64,000 nt of DNA from JACOMS01 sp964352785 (GCA_964352785.1 CAYGTI010000001.1:1-64000); one strand, 5' to 3'. Positions 26,581-36,022 are shown, counted from the first letter of the stretch. A program made the numbers and translations. Notes: generated from the sequence alone by a model not told the origin.

Positions 26581-28173
26581 CTATTCATAAAGTATGCGGC
26601 CTTTGTCCCCGTAATCTTTTTGCAGGACTTTGGAGGGCAGTTTACCAAATCCTTGGTGCATTTCTGGAATGACTTTGTCGTCTGGAATAGCCACCTCAGC
26701 ATAGTCCTTGGGCGCACGCCAACCGGGATGCGGTGAAATTTTTACATAAGTCCCACCAACAGGATGCTGCGCAAGGCGATCATCCAGAATATCCTGCAGG
26801 CGCTCGGCTTGATCGGGATGAGCCGACATTAAATCTGTTTCCTCATTGGGATCGTCCCACACATTAAAAAGCTGCGTGCTGACTTCTGTAGAACGGCGTT
26901 TGTGATCCACGTCCTGCACAAGCTTCCACGGCCCATCAAGAACACCGTACTGAAATTTATTATAAATCGGAATATTGGAGGTAAAAATGAGCGGCGCGCC
27001 CCGGTCTTTCTCGCCGCTACCCAATACAGCATCCCAGCGCGAAACACCGTCCAATGCCTTTACGCTGCCAAGTTCAATACCCGCCGCATCGGTCAAAGTC
27101 GGCAGCATATCCATCACTGAGATAACATTTTCATTCACAGTATTAGGCGGCAGAACATCCGGCCAACGCATAACAGCATTTACCCGAATGCCGCCCTCAT
27201 AAGTCTGAAGTTTACCGCCGCGCAGAGGTTTATTCACGCCGCCAAAATTATAATATCCACCATTATCCGAAAAAAACAGTACAATAGTGTTATCGGCTAC
27301 TCCTTGTTCATCGAGCGCATCCAATATGTCGCCAATTGCCTGATCCATGCTATCGACCATAGCAGCATAGGTTTTAGCCGGATAAAACGGCGTATCAATA
27401 CGGCTGGTATATTTGGCTTTATCCGCATCTTTGGCGTTCATCGGAGAATGCGGCGCAAGAAAAGGCACATACATAAAAAATGGTTTTTCGGGGTCGCGAA
27501 GATCATTGATAAAACGCGCCGCCTGATTACCGTGAACATTGGTGGCATATTCGCCTTCGTGGGTGACAGTTTGGCCGTTCTCTTGAAAATCATGACCACC
27601 CGCAAAACTATGAGAGAAATAATTCACATCGGTATTAAAATGACCGTAAAAATGATCAAAACCGCGCGCATTGGGTGTATGTTGCTCGATAGTATATCCC
27701 ATATTCCACTTACCGATCATTGCGGTTTGCTACCCTGCCGCCTTGAAGCTTTCCGGCATAAAATGTTCATCCAGCGAAACACCGCCATTATCCCACGCCA
27801 TCAGAACCGCATGCGCAACGCCAAGCTTTATAGGGTCACGGCCCGTCATCAGCGCCGAACGCGTCGGCGAGCAAAAAGGTGTTGCGTAAAACCGCTCAAG
27901 CCGCATGCCTTCGGCAGCGAGGCGGTCAATATTGGGCGTTAGAATATCCGAGCCGCGATATCCCACATCAGCCCAGCCCAAATCATCCGCGAGGATAATC
28001 ACAATATTGGGCGGCGAAGCATCCTGAGCGCGGTCTTTCACCAATGCCGCGATATTTGCGGTAGCCGCACCTGAAAATGCGTAAGTCGATGAAGGGGTTT
28101 TTCGGAGTTTCACGGCTGCAAAAACGACAGTCAGCACTGAAAGCGCTGCGACTATCCCTATAATACGCTTCAT
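26581..28173 (-). pseudogene. Sulfatase (formylglycine type), interrupted by an in-frame TAG
   Basis: The two halves lie in the same frame and differ only by one TAG at 27730-27732; the intact frame would encode about 530 residues. The N-terminal half has a membrane anchor (about 4-20), the metal Asp pair in ILADDLGWADVG (63-64) and CSPTR with Cys101, the residue converted to formylglycine. The stop falls at codon 148, just where sulfatases read GY.TAMIGKW, so a Tyr codon has probably become TAG by one base change. After it come GKWNMG, where the usual GKWHLG histidine is Asn, then SDNGG, NKPLRGGK and a normal C-terminus. Start ATG 28173 has a strong GGGGG site. It could be an inactive relic, a stop read-through, or sequence error. 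The family cleaves sulfate esters. Confidence 0.85.
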
Positions 28174-28200
28174 AAGCCCCCCTTGATATATTGATCTGGT

Positions 28201-28497
28201 TTAGGCCCGCGTTCCGGTAACAGACGAGTTGCCGAACATGCCCAGCTTGACAGTACCGTCCAAATTTCCACCGTCTTCACCGATATCAAAAGACAAGGTG
28301 ATCGGCATGGGGCTGGTTAAATCAGCGTCCCACTTGGCGCGTCCGTCTTCGACTTTACCGTTAGCAATATCCATCGACTGCCCATCCGACTCCATATTCC
28401 CGGACAAGCTATCCCCGTCCTGAGCGAGCTTGAGCACAGCTTCGCGGTCACCCATGGGGGTTTTCATCACAATATTCCAAGTTCCGTTAAATGCCAT
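28201..28497 (-). CDS. 98-residue protein of unknown function
   Basis: A small, acidic, beta-rich protein that starts AFNGTWNIVMKTPMGDREA and repeats short strands around GDSLSGNM, GRAKWDADL and GNLDGTVKLG. This suggests a small barrel or lipocalin-like fold of unknown role. There is no signal peptide. The start has an excellent AAAGGAGG site and lies 14 bases after the flavoprotein stop, so the two are almost certainly one operon. The sulfatase remnant follows 27 bp downstream. I do not recognise a named family. Confidence 0.75.
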   Translation of the reverse strand: MAFNGTWNIVMKTPMGDREAVLKLAQDGDSLSGNMESDGQSMDIANGKVEDGRAKWDADLTSPMPITLSFDIGEDGGNLDGTVKLGMFGNSSVTGTRA

Positions 28498-28513
28498 TAC
28501 AGCCTCCTTTTGG

Positions 28514-30178
28514 TTAAGTGTTTACGCCCATCGCATGGCGCGCAGCGACGTAGCCAAAGGTCATCGCAGGCCCAATGGTAGAGCCCGCACCCGGATAACT
28601 ATGCCCCATCACGGACGACGCCGTGTTGCCGGTTGCGTAAAGCCCTACCAAAGGCGTACCGTTTTTGTCGAGCGCTTGGGCGTTAACATCAACATCAACG
28701 CCGCCTTTGGTGCCTATGTCGCCCGGATAAACGGGAAACGCGTAGAAAGGCGCTTTGGCCAGAGGCGCAAGGCACGGATTTGGCTCAATTGTCGGGTCGC
28801 CATAATAACGGTCATAAGCATTACCGCCGGAGCCGTAATCTTCATCCACACCCGTTTCAGAATATTTCGCGACCTTATCAGCTGTGTCTTGCAAGCCGTC
28901 AGCGTCAACGCCCATCATCACGGCAAGTTCTGCAATCGTGTCTGCTTTTTTGACGACCGCTTTGATATCGTCGGTCCATTTGCTATCGGGATGAACTGCG
29001 GTCGGGTAAAGCGGGCCTATGCCGTATTTCACGCGAGCACGGCGATCAAAAATCACCCAGCTCGTTTTGGGGTGCGCCTGTAGTTGCCGCCCGACCACGT
29101 CATAAGAGCCGGCCTCGTTTAAGAAACGCTCGCCATGTTCGTTTACAATATAGATTCCCGGCAGGGCGCGCTCAGCGAATAAAACCCGTGAGCGGTCATT
29201 ATGCGGAAGTCGAACAGAAGGCCCCCACCACGCTGCGTCCATGAGAGTCCAATTCGCGCCCACATCTGCAGCGGCTCTATGGGCTTCGCCCATATTTGTC
29301 CCTGGCGCGGCGGACCATTTAGTATCTGTTGGCTCCGGTAGATGCTCCTTGCGCATGTCGGCATTACTCTCAAAACCGCCCGCCGCCAGTATCACGCCGC
29401 GCTTTGTGTTGACTTGCACATCACGTCCATCTTTGGTCACAATTGCTCCAGTGACAACGCCGTCTTTGGTCACGAGAGACTTCAGCGGAGCGTTGCGCCA
29501 AACTGGAATTTTGCGCTTGAACACAGAGGTTAAGCATCGGCCAACCAACGCGTTCCCTAAACAAAGTCTGCGGTGACGTTTTGACTTCATGCGCATGGCT
29601 ATATCAAGGCGGTAAGAGATCATCAGTTTCATCATAATCCACTTCCAACCCGCAGAACGGGTAATGATCTTTTTGGCCTCATTTACTGTAATCGTAAATC
29701 CGCCAAAAATTGTCTGCGGATGCGGCGGGCGCATGTTGAAAAATTCCTTACCCAATTTTGTTGCGCTGATCGGCAGCGGATCGAGTGTCCGGTAACCCTC
29801 TTTGCCGCCGGGTTTGTCTGGAAAATAATCCGCGTAAGGCGTGGCAACAAATTTTACGTCGCTTTTATTTTCCATGAAACTGAGCATTTCAGGTGCTTTA
29901 GCCACATAGGCTTTGAGGCGATCCTCTGAGACATCATCCCCGACGCAAGCTTTCAGATAGTCAAGGGCCGCTTCAGGGGTATCGGTTTCGCCGTGAACCG
30001 CCATCAAATGATTGCACGGTATCCATATGCCTCCGCCCGATGTCGCCGACGTGCCCCCATACATATCTGACTTTTCAATCACCAGAACATTGCCGCCGTA
30101 CTCATGCGCCGTTATCGCCGCCGTAAGCCCGCCGGCACCGGAGCCGACAACCAATACATCCACATCAATGATGTCCAT
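28514..30178 (-). CDS. FAD-dependent dehydrogenase, 3-ketosteroid delta-1-dehydrogenase/fumarate reductase-like
   Basis: A 554-residue flavoprotein. Residues about 4-35 form the Rossmann FAD motif DVLVVGSGAGGLTAAITAHE plus VIEKSDMYGGTSATSGGGIW. The C-terminal GHSYPGAGSTIGPAMTFGYVAARH closes the FAD site. The overall pattern is that of FAD_binding_2 proteins, including 3-ketosteroid dehydrogenases and fumarate reductase-like enzymes. A steroid-type substrate is plausible but unproven; there is no steroid ring-cleavage cluster beside it. The frame begins at GTG 30187, but ATG 30178 lies downstream of AGGGTGG and is preferred. It heads a unit with the 98-residue protein and perhaps the sulfatase remnant. 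Confidence 0.85.
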   Translation of the reverse strand: MDIIDVDVLVVGSGAGGLTAAITAHEYGGNVLVIEKSDMYGGTSATSGGGIWIPCNHLMAVHGETDTPEAALDYLKACVGDDVSEDRLKAYVAKAPEMLSFMENKSDVKFVATPYADYFPDKPGGKEGYRTLDPLPISATKLGKEFFNMRPPHPQTIFGGFTITVNEAKKIITRSAGWKWIMMKLMISYRLDIAMRMKSKRHRRLCLGNALVGRCLTSVFKRKIPVWRNAPLKSLVTKDGVVTGAIVTKDGRDVQVNTKRGVILAAGGFESNADMRKEHLPEPTDTKWSAAPGTNMGEAHRAAADVGANWTLMDAAWWGPSVRLPHNDRSRVLFAERALPGIYIVNEHGERFLNEAGSYDVVGRQLQAHPKTSWVIFDRRARVKYGIGPLYPTAVHPDSKWTDDIKAVVKKADTIAELAVMMGVDADGLQDTADKVAKYSETGVDEDYGSGGNAYDRYYGDPTIEPNPCLAPLAKAPFYAFPVYPGDIGTKGGVDVDVNAQALDKNGTPLVGLYATGNTASSVMGHSYPGAGSTIGPAMTFGYVAARHAMGVNT

Positions 30179-30359
30179 ATGTTCCACCCTGCAATTGTTC
30201 TCGTGAGTTGTAATCTGTCAACCGCCTTACCCGCAACAAAATAGTCGGTTTTTCCGTTATTTTTTACGCATTCATACCTTACACAGATACAAATAGTGTA
30301 TTTTGCGTAATTTCATGACTATTATTCTGCGAATACAGGTAGAACACATCTTACCTATG

Positions 30360-31532
30360 CTAAGCCCACAGCCTCTGCGCAAACCAAAAAGAGCCTAGAC
30401 CAAATATCAGTAACGCTGCAAAATTTTCTGCCTTAACCTGATATTGTGGTCGCCAGTTCGCAAGCACAAGGAACAAAATATAGATCACAGCCAAGGCCAA
30501 AAGTTGGGCGAGTTCAACGCCGACATTGAATCCAACGAGCGGCAAAGCAAGCCCGACTTGCGAAAGGCTCAATTCTTGTAGGCCGCCCGCAAAACCTGCG
30601 CCATGAATAAGACCGAAAGCCACTGTAAGTATAGGTAAAAACCGGGCGGCGATATCTTTGCGCAAAGCGCCAGACGCACCAGCGTAGACGGCGAGGCACA
30701 GGCCAATGCCCCAAGATGAGCGGCCCAAAAACGGAAGAGCCGTAATAAAAGCCGTCAGAGCCGCAAAGGCAAGAAAAGCGCGCAGCCTGTAGCGAGGCGG
30801 CACACTGGCTTCAAGCGCCATAACCGCAATTGTAAAACCAATCATCGCCTCAACAAGGCGGGTATCCGGCGCAATCAAGCCATATGTGGTCAGGCCAAGC
30901 GCCGCCGTATGTCCGAGGGTAAAGCCGGTAATACATAATACCGCTTGGCGCGGCGTGCGGGCGACAAGTGCTAACCCGACCAAAAATACAAGGTGATCAA
31001 GCCCAGAGAGGACGTGATGAAACCCGACACTTACAAACCCCCAAAAAGACTGCGGGCGCGCGCCGTCTTGAAGTATAAAGTTTTCGCGGCCTTCCCGGAG
31101 GATATAGTCGGTTTCCTCGTCGCCGCTTTGCAGTCTTGCTAAATGTAAGTGGGTGGGCGAGACGGCAAAAAAGGCATTAATCACGACAATGGGCGGAGAC
31201 TTAGCCATAGACATCGGACAATCGACGCGGCCACTGATGCGGCGAACTTGCGCTTGCGTTACCGATGTCGAGCGATGAGTTATTTCACAAGATACACCGT
31301 TTTGAGACACACTTAGGGTTTCATCAAGATGAAGAGCAAGCAGACGGGATATGTCTGTCTCTTCTGGGTACAATGATCCAAGCTGCGTAATACGCAGGGC
31401 GTCCACAGCAAACGTGAACGCCGCCCCGTCCTCTTGAATATCCCAAACCGAAAATGACTGACTGCGTGTATGCGCCGCCGCCGTGAAATTGATTAAAAGA
31501 ACAAGAAGACAAACCCAAACGGCTCTAATCAT
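30360..31532 (-). CDS. HupE/UreJ family membrane protein with N-terminal periplasmic domain
   Basis: A 390-residue protein with a signal-like N-terminus (about 1-20, ending TAAAHTR) and a beta-rich extracytoplasmic region (about 22-160). Then come six to seven membrane helices containing FWGFVSVGFHHVLSGLDHLVFLVGLAL and FTLGHTAALGL, the His/Asp-rich motifs of the HupE/UreJ_2 family. HupE/UreJ proteins are linked to nickel or cobalt uptake, but this longer subgroup is not characterised. It follows the parvulin-like gene by 16 bp and the DUF3604 gene beyond, forming a three-gene module. No hydrogenase or urease genes are present. Confidence 0.85.
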   Translation of the reverse strand: MIRAVWVCLLVLLINFTAAAHTRSQSFSVWDIQEDGAAFTFAVDALRITQLGSLYPEETDISRLLALHLDETLSVSQNGVSCEITHRSTSVTQAQVRRISGRVDCPMSMAKSPPIVVINAFFAVSPTHLHLARLQSGDEETDYILREGRENFILQDGARPQSFWGFVSVGFHHVLSGLDHLVFLVGLALVARTPRQAVLCITGFTLGHTAALGLTTYGLIAPDTRLVEAMIGFTIAVMALEASVPPRYRLRAFLAFAALTAFITALPFLGRSSWGIGLCLAVYAGASGALRKDIAARFLPILTVAFGLIHGAGFAGGLQELSLSQVGLALPLVGFNVGVELAQLLALAVIYILFLVLANWRPQYQVKAENFAALLIFGLGSFWFAQRLWA

Positions 31533-31548
31533 GACGTTTCAGTCATAA

Positions 31549-32382
31549 CTATTCCGCATCTCGGCGAATACGCGCACGAACGCGCAGCCGCGATAGATAG
31601 TCTTCCAAAGCCGCCTCCTCTTGGCGACGAAGAAGCTCCGCACTAATACTACCTTTGGCATCGTCAAACTCTACCGAGCCACCGCTCATAGATATCAGCC
31701 ACATAAAGACATCACTACCGTTTGATGTGACGGGCCCTGCTATATCGCCGACTTTCATTTGCGCAGCCATCTGCGCAGCCGCGCCGCCCAAGAGACCACT
31801 GACTTTGCCTAGCGGGATGTTTTGGGGTAAAATATCCAAATCCAGATGCCCCGCTTTGATAGCATTCTCGAAGCTTTGCCCCGCTTCTAATGCCTTCAAA
31901 AACGCTTCGGCATCGGCACCATTGGTTACTTTAGCGGCGTAAAGAGACAAGACTTTCGGGGTTGAAAATAAACCTTGGTTATCATTAAAAAACTGACGTA
32001 ACGCGGCTTCACTATTATCTGAGCCTGTCTCCAGAGACGTTACAGAACGCAGCATACCCTGAACCAAATTTTTACGAACCAACCGGTCTGTGCTCGGAAG
32101 GCCTAGCTTGACCGCCTCCTGCACAATCAATTCCTCATCAATTAACCGCTCCAGAGCCCGTGCTTTATCGCCCTTTGTTAAAGGACGCTCAAGCCCCGCT
32201 TGCATAGCATTTACAGCGCGTGAATACTCGGCCTGAGGGATAGGCACGCCGTTCACATAAGCCGCTGCGCCGGGTATAGCTGTCGAGGCGTTTAATACGG
32301 AGATCAAAGCCGCAAGCAGCGCTGCAAAAGCCACGCCTACATAGGCCAGCGCGCCGCGCTGGGGGCTAAGGCTGGACGTCAT
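31549..32382 (-). CDS. Parvulin/SurA-like peptidylprolyl isomerase, membrane-anchored
   Basis: A 277-residue protein with one N-terminal membrane helix (about 8-30), a SurA-like helical N-domain (VNGVPIPQAEYSRAVNAMQ, LERLIDEELIVQEAVKLGLP) and a C-terminal rotamase-like domain (about 115-230; QFFNDNQGLFSTPKVLSLYAAKV, IPLGKVSGLLGGAAAQMAAQMKVGDIAGPVTSNGSDVF). Probably a periplasm-facing chaperone or PPIase. ATG 32382 overlaps the DUF3604 stop by 17 bases, so the two are translationally coupled. The rotamase core is divergent, so isomerase activity is not certain. Context suggests it helps fold or target the DUF3604 or HupE partner. Confidence 0.8.
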   Translation of the reverse strand: MTSSLSPQRGALAYVGVAFAALLAALISVLNASTAIPGAAAYVNGVPIPQAEYSRAVNAMQAGLERPLTKGDKARALERLIDEELIVQEAVKLGLPSTDRLVRKNLVQGMLRSVTSLETGSDNSEAALRQFFNDNQGLFSTPKVLSLYAAKVTNGADAEAFLKALEAGQSFENAIKAGHLDLDILPQNIPLGKVSGLLGGAAAQMAAQMKVGDIAGPVTSNGSDVFMWLISMSGGSVEFDDAKGSISAELLRRQEEAALEDYLSRLRVRARIRRDAE

Positions 32383-34624
32383 TTGGGTAATTAACGTAAA
32401 TGGGTGAAGACCACGCCCGTACATCTTTCATACTCAGGCAATCGCTGTCTCCGCTGCGATAATCACCGTAGCAAATTTCGGCTTTAACGCACTGCCCATC
32501 AGGGCCTCGCTCACACTTGATTGGCTCTCCGTTAATTGTCGGGCGCGGTTCTTGAATAGCCCGGGCATAGTAAAGCGCGTCGCGCGCCGCAGCCGTAAAT
32601 TCAGGGTCTGTAAATTCAAATTCGCAGCCATTTTGATCCGGCTCGCACACATGAGTGAGAAATACGTCATCAATTAAATCACTGACCGCCTCGTTCGGAG
32701 ATATTTGCGGACGAATACGAATGATCTCAATACGCTCTATCAGGTTACGCGCCTCTGATGGATTGTAACACTCGTTGGAACAGAGTGTTTCCATACGCTC
32801 TGCCCCCAACGCTTCTTGTGCATAGTCAGGGCAGCCCGGTTTTTGTTTGAAAGAACCAACCGCTTTGACCTTAAACGTTCCCGGTTCTGTATCGTCTACG
32901 GTCGCCCCCATAGGAGCCGTCTCCCCGCTCGCGTCAATCCGGTCAAACCAAAGCAGCATACGCGGGCCAGATGTCGCATAAGTTTCGCGGCGGTCCAGCG
33001 CCGCAAAAATTTCCTCGCGAGAGCGACCGTCTGTGTGCACAGCCGCGAGGCCGCCCGTTTGCCAAAATGTGGATTGCCGCTCTAGCTCTGTCATTTGGAA
33101 ACTGGCTTGCTCCAAAAGTTCTTCCTGCGTGAAGCGTGTCACACGGCTATCCGCCGCGCCAAGATCGTTTAAGAAGAGCTCGCGCAGTTCCGGGCTAATC
33201 ACGCCGCCAGCTTCAGTCGTGAGACGGCGGGCGATTTCTTTATAACCCGTTCCCGCGCGGGCGCGGTGATTATCGGACGAGCCGATAAAACCCCACTTAA
33301 ACCGTCTGGGATCGTCATCATCTGCGATATCGTCAAAGTTGGATATGGCAAGGCCGTATTGGACACTTGTGCCAGGCCGGTGATGGAAACCCGGCAGATA
33401 GCAGTCTTCGCACTGACCGGATTGCAACCAGTCTTCCGGTGTCTCGCCATTGATAGCCATATGGTAAGAAATACCCATGTTGGCGGCCGCGTCGCGGGCT
33501 TCAAATGCCTTTCCGCCGCAAACGTCCGCGCTTTGACCTTCCTTCAAGCAGCGCTCATCAATAATTTGACCTGTCCGCCAACAGGGAGGAATAAACAGGC
33601 CTTGCGGCGCAGGGCATTCAGCGATCTGATCCGGAACCACTTCAATGATATTTTGATAGTCACGAAATTCTTCGGAATTACCATGGCCAGAATAGATCTC
33701 AATAAGTGAAAATGCTTCGGGTTTATGCCGGGCTTTAAGCTGCTTGTCCCATGTGGTGCCCTGAGGTGTATAAAACCCCCAAGACGATCCATGCGGAATA
33801 ATCAGAGGGTCGAGACCTTGATCACTCAACCGTTCAATCAAATCTTCGGGATACTTGGCCATCTCGAAACAATCAGACGGCAATTCACTAGAAGGAAGGT
33901 TCGGATCACATGACGGGATATCCCGGATGTTTTTCAAAAACGTATTGAAATCATAATAATTCTTGCGGTTCTCCCAATCAAGTAACGCGACGCCTGCTGG
34001 CATGCCCGTTGAACCTGATCGCAAGACCGTTGTCGCAACGCTGTCGGCGGCAATGGTGCGAGCCGGAAGCTCCTCGTCTGTGATACCTCTGAAAATGACA
34101 TTTTTATGTCCGAAATGGGTCGCCGGCGTCGATCCAACTTGTGTCCACTCAAACCCAACGAGAGAGACAAGATCAGGATTTGAAGGGTCAGGTGATTTCG
34201 CTTCGCATTGACGGATCGCGTCTTTGGTACGCTTCCAACGCTTAGGCGTTCCCGCCTCGGCATGATCTGTGATTGACCAAAAATCAATCGCCGAGCAATA
34301 GCGGGCATAGTCGCAAGCATCCGCCACCGGGTGAACGCCCTTCCCGTGATTCAGAGGTAGCGCCCATAAAAACGCATCTGTTGAATAGGTCGAGTGAACA
34401 TGCAAGTCACCAAACATGATTTGCTTAGTCGTGGCAGGCGGGCTGACTGCAAGGTCAGCATCACGGCGGGCCACGATAATACTGTTATCCACCGCCTCAG
34501 CCTTAGGCTCGCCCGCGGGTCGCTCTGTGCCCGCAAGGCCCTTCGAAACTCTGTACGCATGAACTTTCCAACCTACAAAAAGCAGTAACGCTATGGCCAG
34601 TCCGCCCAAAATAATACGTTTCAT
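32366..34624 (-). CDS. DUF3604 family protein, PHP-like metal-dependent hydrolase fold, membrane-anchored
   Basis: A 752-residue protein with an N-terminal membrane helix (MKRIILGGLAIALLLFVGW) and then a large extracytoplasmic domain. DUF3604 is related to the PHP phosphoesterases: GDLHVHSTYSTDAF near residue 70, then a DHAE stretch and GSSDNHRARAGTGYKE, supply a His/Asp metal cluster. Several Cys pairs in the C-terminal half (CNEC, CPDY, CEFEF) suggest disulphides. The family's function is unknown. The longest frame starts 24 codons earlier, but GGGGA before ATG 34624 and the upstream inverted repeat rule that out. It is first of the DUF3604-PPIase-HupE unit. Confidence 0.82.
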   Translation of the reverse strand: MKRIILGGLAIALLLFVGWKVHAYRVSKGLAGTERPAGEPKAEAVDNSIIVARRDADLAVSPPATTKQIMFGDLHVHSTYSTDAFLWALPLNHGKGVHPVADACDYARYCSAIDFWSITDHAEAGTPKRWKRTKDAIRQCEAKSPDPSNPDLVSLVGFEWTQVGSTPATHFGHKNVIFRGITDEELPARTIAADSVATTVLRSGSTGMPAGVALLDWENRKNYYDFNTFLKNIRDIPSCDPNLPSSELPSDCFEMAKYPEDLIERLSDQGLDPLIIPHGSSWGFYTPQGTTWDKQLKARHKPEAFSLIEIYSGHGNSEEFRDYQNIIEVVPDQIAECPAPQGLFIPPCWRTGQIIDERCLKEGQSADVCGGKAFEARDAAANMGISYHMAINGETPEDWLQSGQCEDCYLPGFHHRPGTSVQYGLAISNFDDIADDDDPRRFKWGFIGSSDNHRARAGTGYKEIARRLTTEAGGVISPELRELFLNDLGAADSRVTRFTQEELLEQASFQMTELERQSTFWQTGGLAAVHTDGRSREEIFAALDRRETYATSGPRMLLWFDRIDASGETAPMGATVDDTEPGTFKVKAVGSFKQKPGCPDYAQEALGAERMETLCSNECYNPSEARNLIERIEIIRIRPQISPNEAVSDLIDDVFLTHVCEPDQNGCEFEFTDPEFTAAARDALYYARAIQEPRPTINGEPIKCERGPDGQCVKAEICYGDYRSGDSDCLSMKDVRAWSSPIYVNYPNDVQP

Positions 34625-34650
34625 ATTTCCCCACATCTTTTCCCTGATGC

Positions 34651-34681
34651 TTGACTTTCCGAACAGCATACGGAAAGTCAA
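34651..34681. promoter_or_regulatory. 11-bp perfect inverted repeat upstream of the DUF3604 gene
   Basis: Arms TTGACTTTCCG and CGGAAAGTCAA are exact complements with a nine-base spacer. On the minus strand the spacer contains TATGCT (34670-34665), 16 bp from TTGCTT (34692-34687), so the repeat straddles the likely -10 region, starting about 27 bp from the start codon. This fits either a repressor operator or a 5'-UTR stem. Confidence 0.55.
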
Positions 34682-34692
34682 TTGAAAAGCAA
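34665..34692 (-). promoter_or_regulatory. Putative promoter of the DUF3604-PPIase-HupE unit
   Basis: TTGCTT and TATGCT, 16 bp apart on the minus strand, within and beside the inverted repeat at 34651-34681. Inferred only from motif and position. Confidence 0.4.
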
Positions 34693-34731
34693 TCATATGA
34701 TCTCAAAAGCTGATTTTACCTTGATTTTACT

Positions 34732-34761
34732 TTGACAGGTAAAGCCCAATCAAAATAATCA
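34732..34761 (+). promoter_or_regulatory. Putative promoter of the ferredoxin reductase gene
   Basis: Perfect TTGACA and TAATCA, 18 bp apart, about 30 bp before the start codon. The palindrome TCATATGA occurs at 34693-34700 and again at 34759-34766, the second overlapping the -10 region. These may be shared operator half-sites of the divergent pair. Confidence 0.45.
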
Positions 34762-34789
34762 TATGAGACAAAATTGAAAGAGAGTCCGT

Positions 34790-36022
34790 ATGCAAGGTAT
34801 AAATCATGTCATCATCATAGGCGCGGGTCATGGAGGGGTCGCCGGTGCTAACGGCCTGCGTAAAAAGGGCTTTGAGGGTCGCATCACGCTTTACGATGAA
34901 GATGCGATTGATCCGTATGAGCGTCCGCCGCTCTCAAAAAAATGGCTCACGGACGGCGAAGATAAACGGCCTTTGCTCGTATCAAAAGACATCCTCGAAG
35001 ACCGCAATATCACGTTTAAAGGCGGCATAGCTATTTCAAGTATCGACCGGGTGGCAAAAACCGTGACGACGGCTTACGGAGATGTTGAGGGTTATGATGC
35101 GCTGGTCCTTGCAATGGGCGGACGGGCGCGGATTATTCCAATGCCGGGCCATGAATCGCCCAATGTCTATTCCCTTCGCGTTGCCTCTGATGCGCAGCGT
35201 CTTCGAACAGGCCTTGATAGCGGCGGACATATTGTCATTATAGGCGCCGGATATATTGGCCTAGAAGTCGCCGCCTCCGCACGCAAACTCGGCCTTGAGG
35301 TAACTATTGTTGAACTGGCGGAGCGCTGCATGATCCGCACAGCAAGCCCGGAACTCTCCACTTTTTTTGAGGACTACCACCAAAAGCAAGGCGTTAAATT
35401 TTTTAAATCTGTCGGCGTAAATGAAATCAAAACAGACAATGGCCGCGCTGTTGGCGTTTGCCTAAGCGACGGTTCTGAACTGACCTGTGATCACGTATTA
35501 ATGGCGGCGGGCGGCGTGCCTGAAATTTCCTTGGCCCTCGATTGCGGTCTACTTTGCGACAACGGTATTATGGTCGATGAGCACTCCCGAACAGAAGACC
35601 CCTTCGTCTTCGCTATAGGTGATTGCGCGCGCAGGCCATCCCCTTGGGCTGATGATGCCATCCGGATAGAAAGTGTCCATAATGCGAATGAACAGGCCGC
35701 GATTGTAGCTTCAGTCATTACGGCTACAAAACCACCGCGGCTTGATGCGCCGTGGTTCTGGTCGGATCAGTTTGACCTTAAACTGCAAATTGCGGGCCTA
35801 AACAAAGGCGGAGAGGACCGCGTTATCCGGCAGGAGCCCGGATCAAACAGCTTGGCGATTTTTCATTACAATGGCAAGCAATTAATGTCCGTCGAAGCCG
35901 TCAATTCACCTAAAGCCTATATGGCAACACGCAAAGTTTTGGGCAACGGACAAACACTTGACCGCAAAATAGCGGCTGATCCAGAGGCGGATTTACGCCA
36001 CGCGATTACCGGACCGCTTTAA
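34790..36022 (+). CDS. NAD(P)H-dependent ferredoxin/rubredoxin reductase-like FAD protein
   Basis: A 410-residue flavoprotein of the class used to pass electrons from NAD(P)H to [2Fe-2S] ferredoxins in oxygenase systems. It shows the FAD-binding IIIGAGHGGVAGANGLRKKG at the N-terminus, PYERPPLSKKWL, a second Rossmann motif IVIIGAGYIGLEVAASARKLG (about 148-168), the FAIGDCARRPSPW closing motif and a C-terminal reductase domain (AGLNKGGEDRVI). The start has an AAAGAGAG site. No ferredoxin gene is adjacent; the Rieske oxygenase at 1.4-2.5 kb is a possible client, which is only inference. Its 3' end overlaps the convergent YceI gene by 17 bases. Confidence 0.88.
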   Translation: MQGINHVIIIGAGHGGVAGANGLRKKGFEGRITLYDEDAIDPYERPPLSKKWLTDGEDKRPLLVSKDILEDRNITFKGGIAISSIDRVAKTVTTAYGDVEGYDALVLAMGGRARIIPMPGHESPNVYSLRVASDAQRLRTGLDSGGHIVIIGAGYIGLEVAASARKLGLEVTIVELAERCMIRTASPELSTFFEDYHQKQGVKFFKSVGVNEIKTDNGRAVGVCLSDGSELTCDHVLMAAGGVPEISLALDCGLLCDNGIMVDEHSRTEDPFVFAIGDCARRPSPWADDAIRIESVHNANEQAAIVASVITATKPPRLDAPWFWSDQFDLKLQIAGLNKGGEDRVIRQEPGSNSLAIFHYNGKQLMSVEAVNSPKAYMATRKVLGNGQTLDRKIAADPEADLRHAITGPL

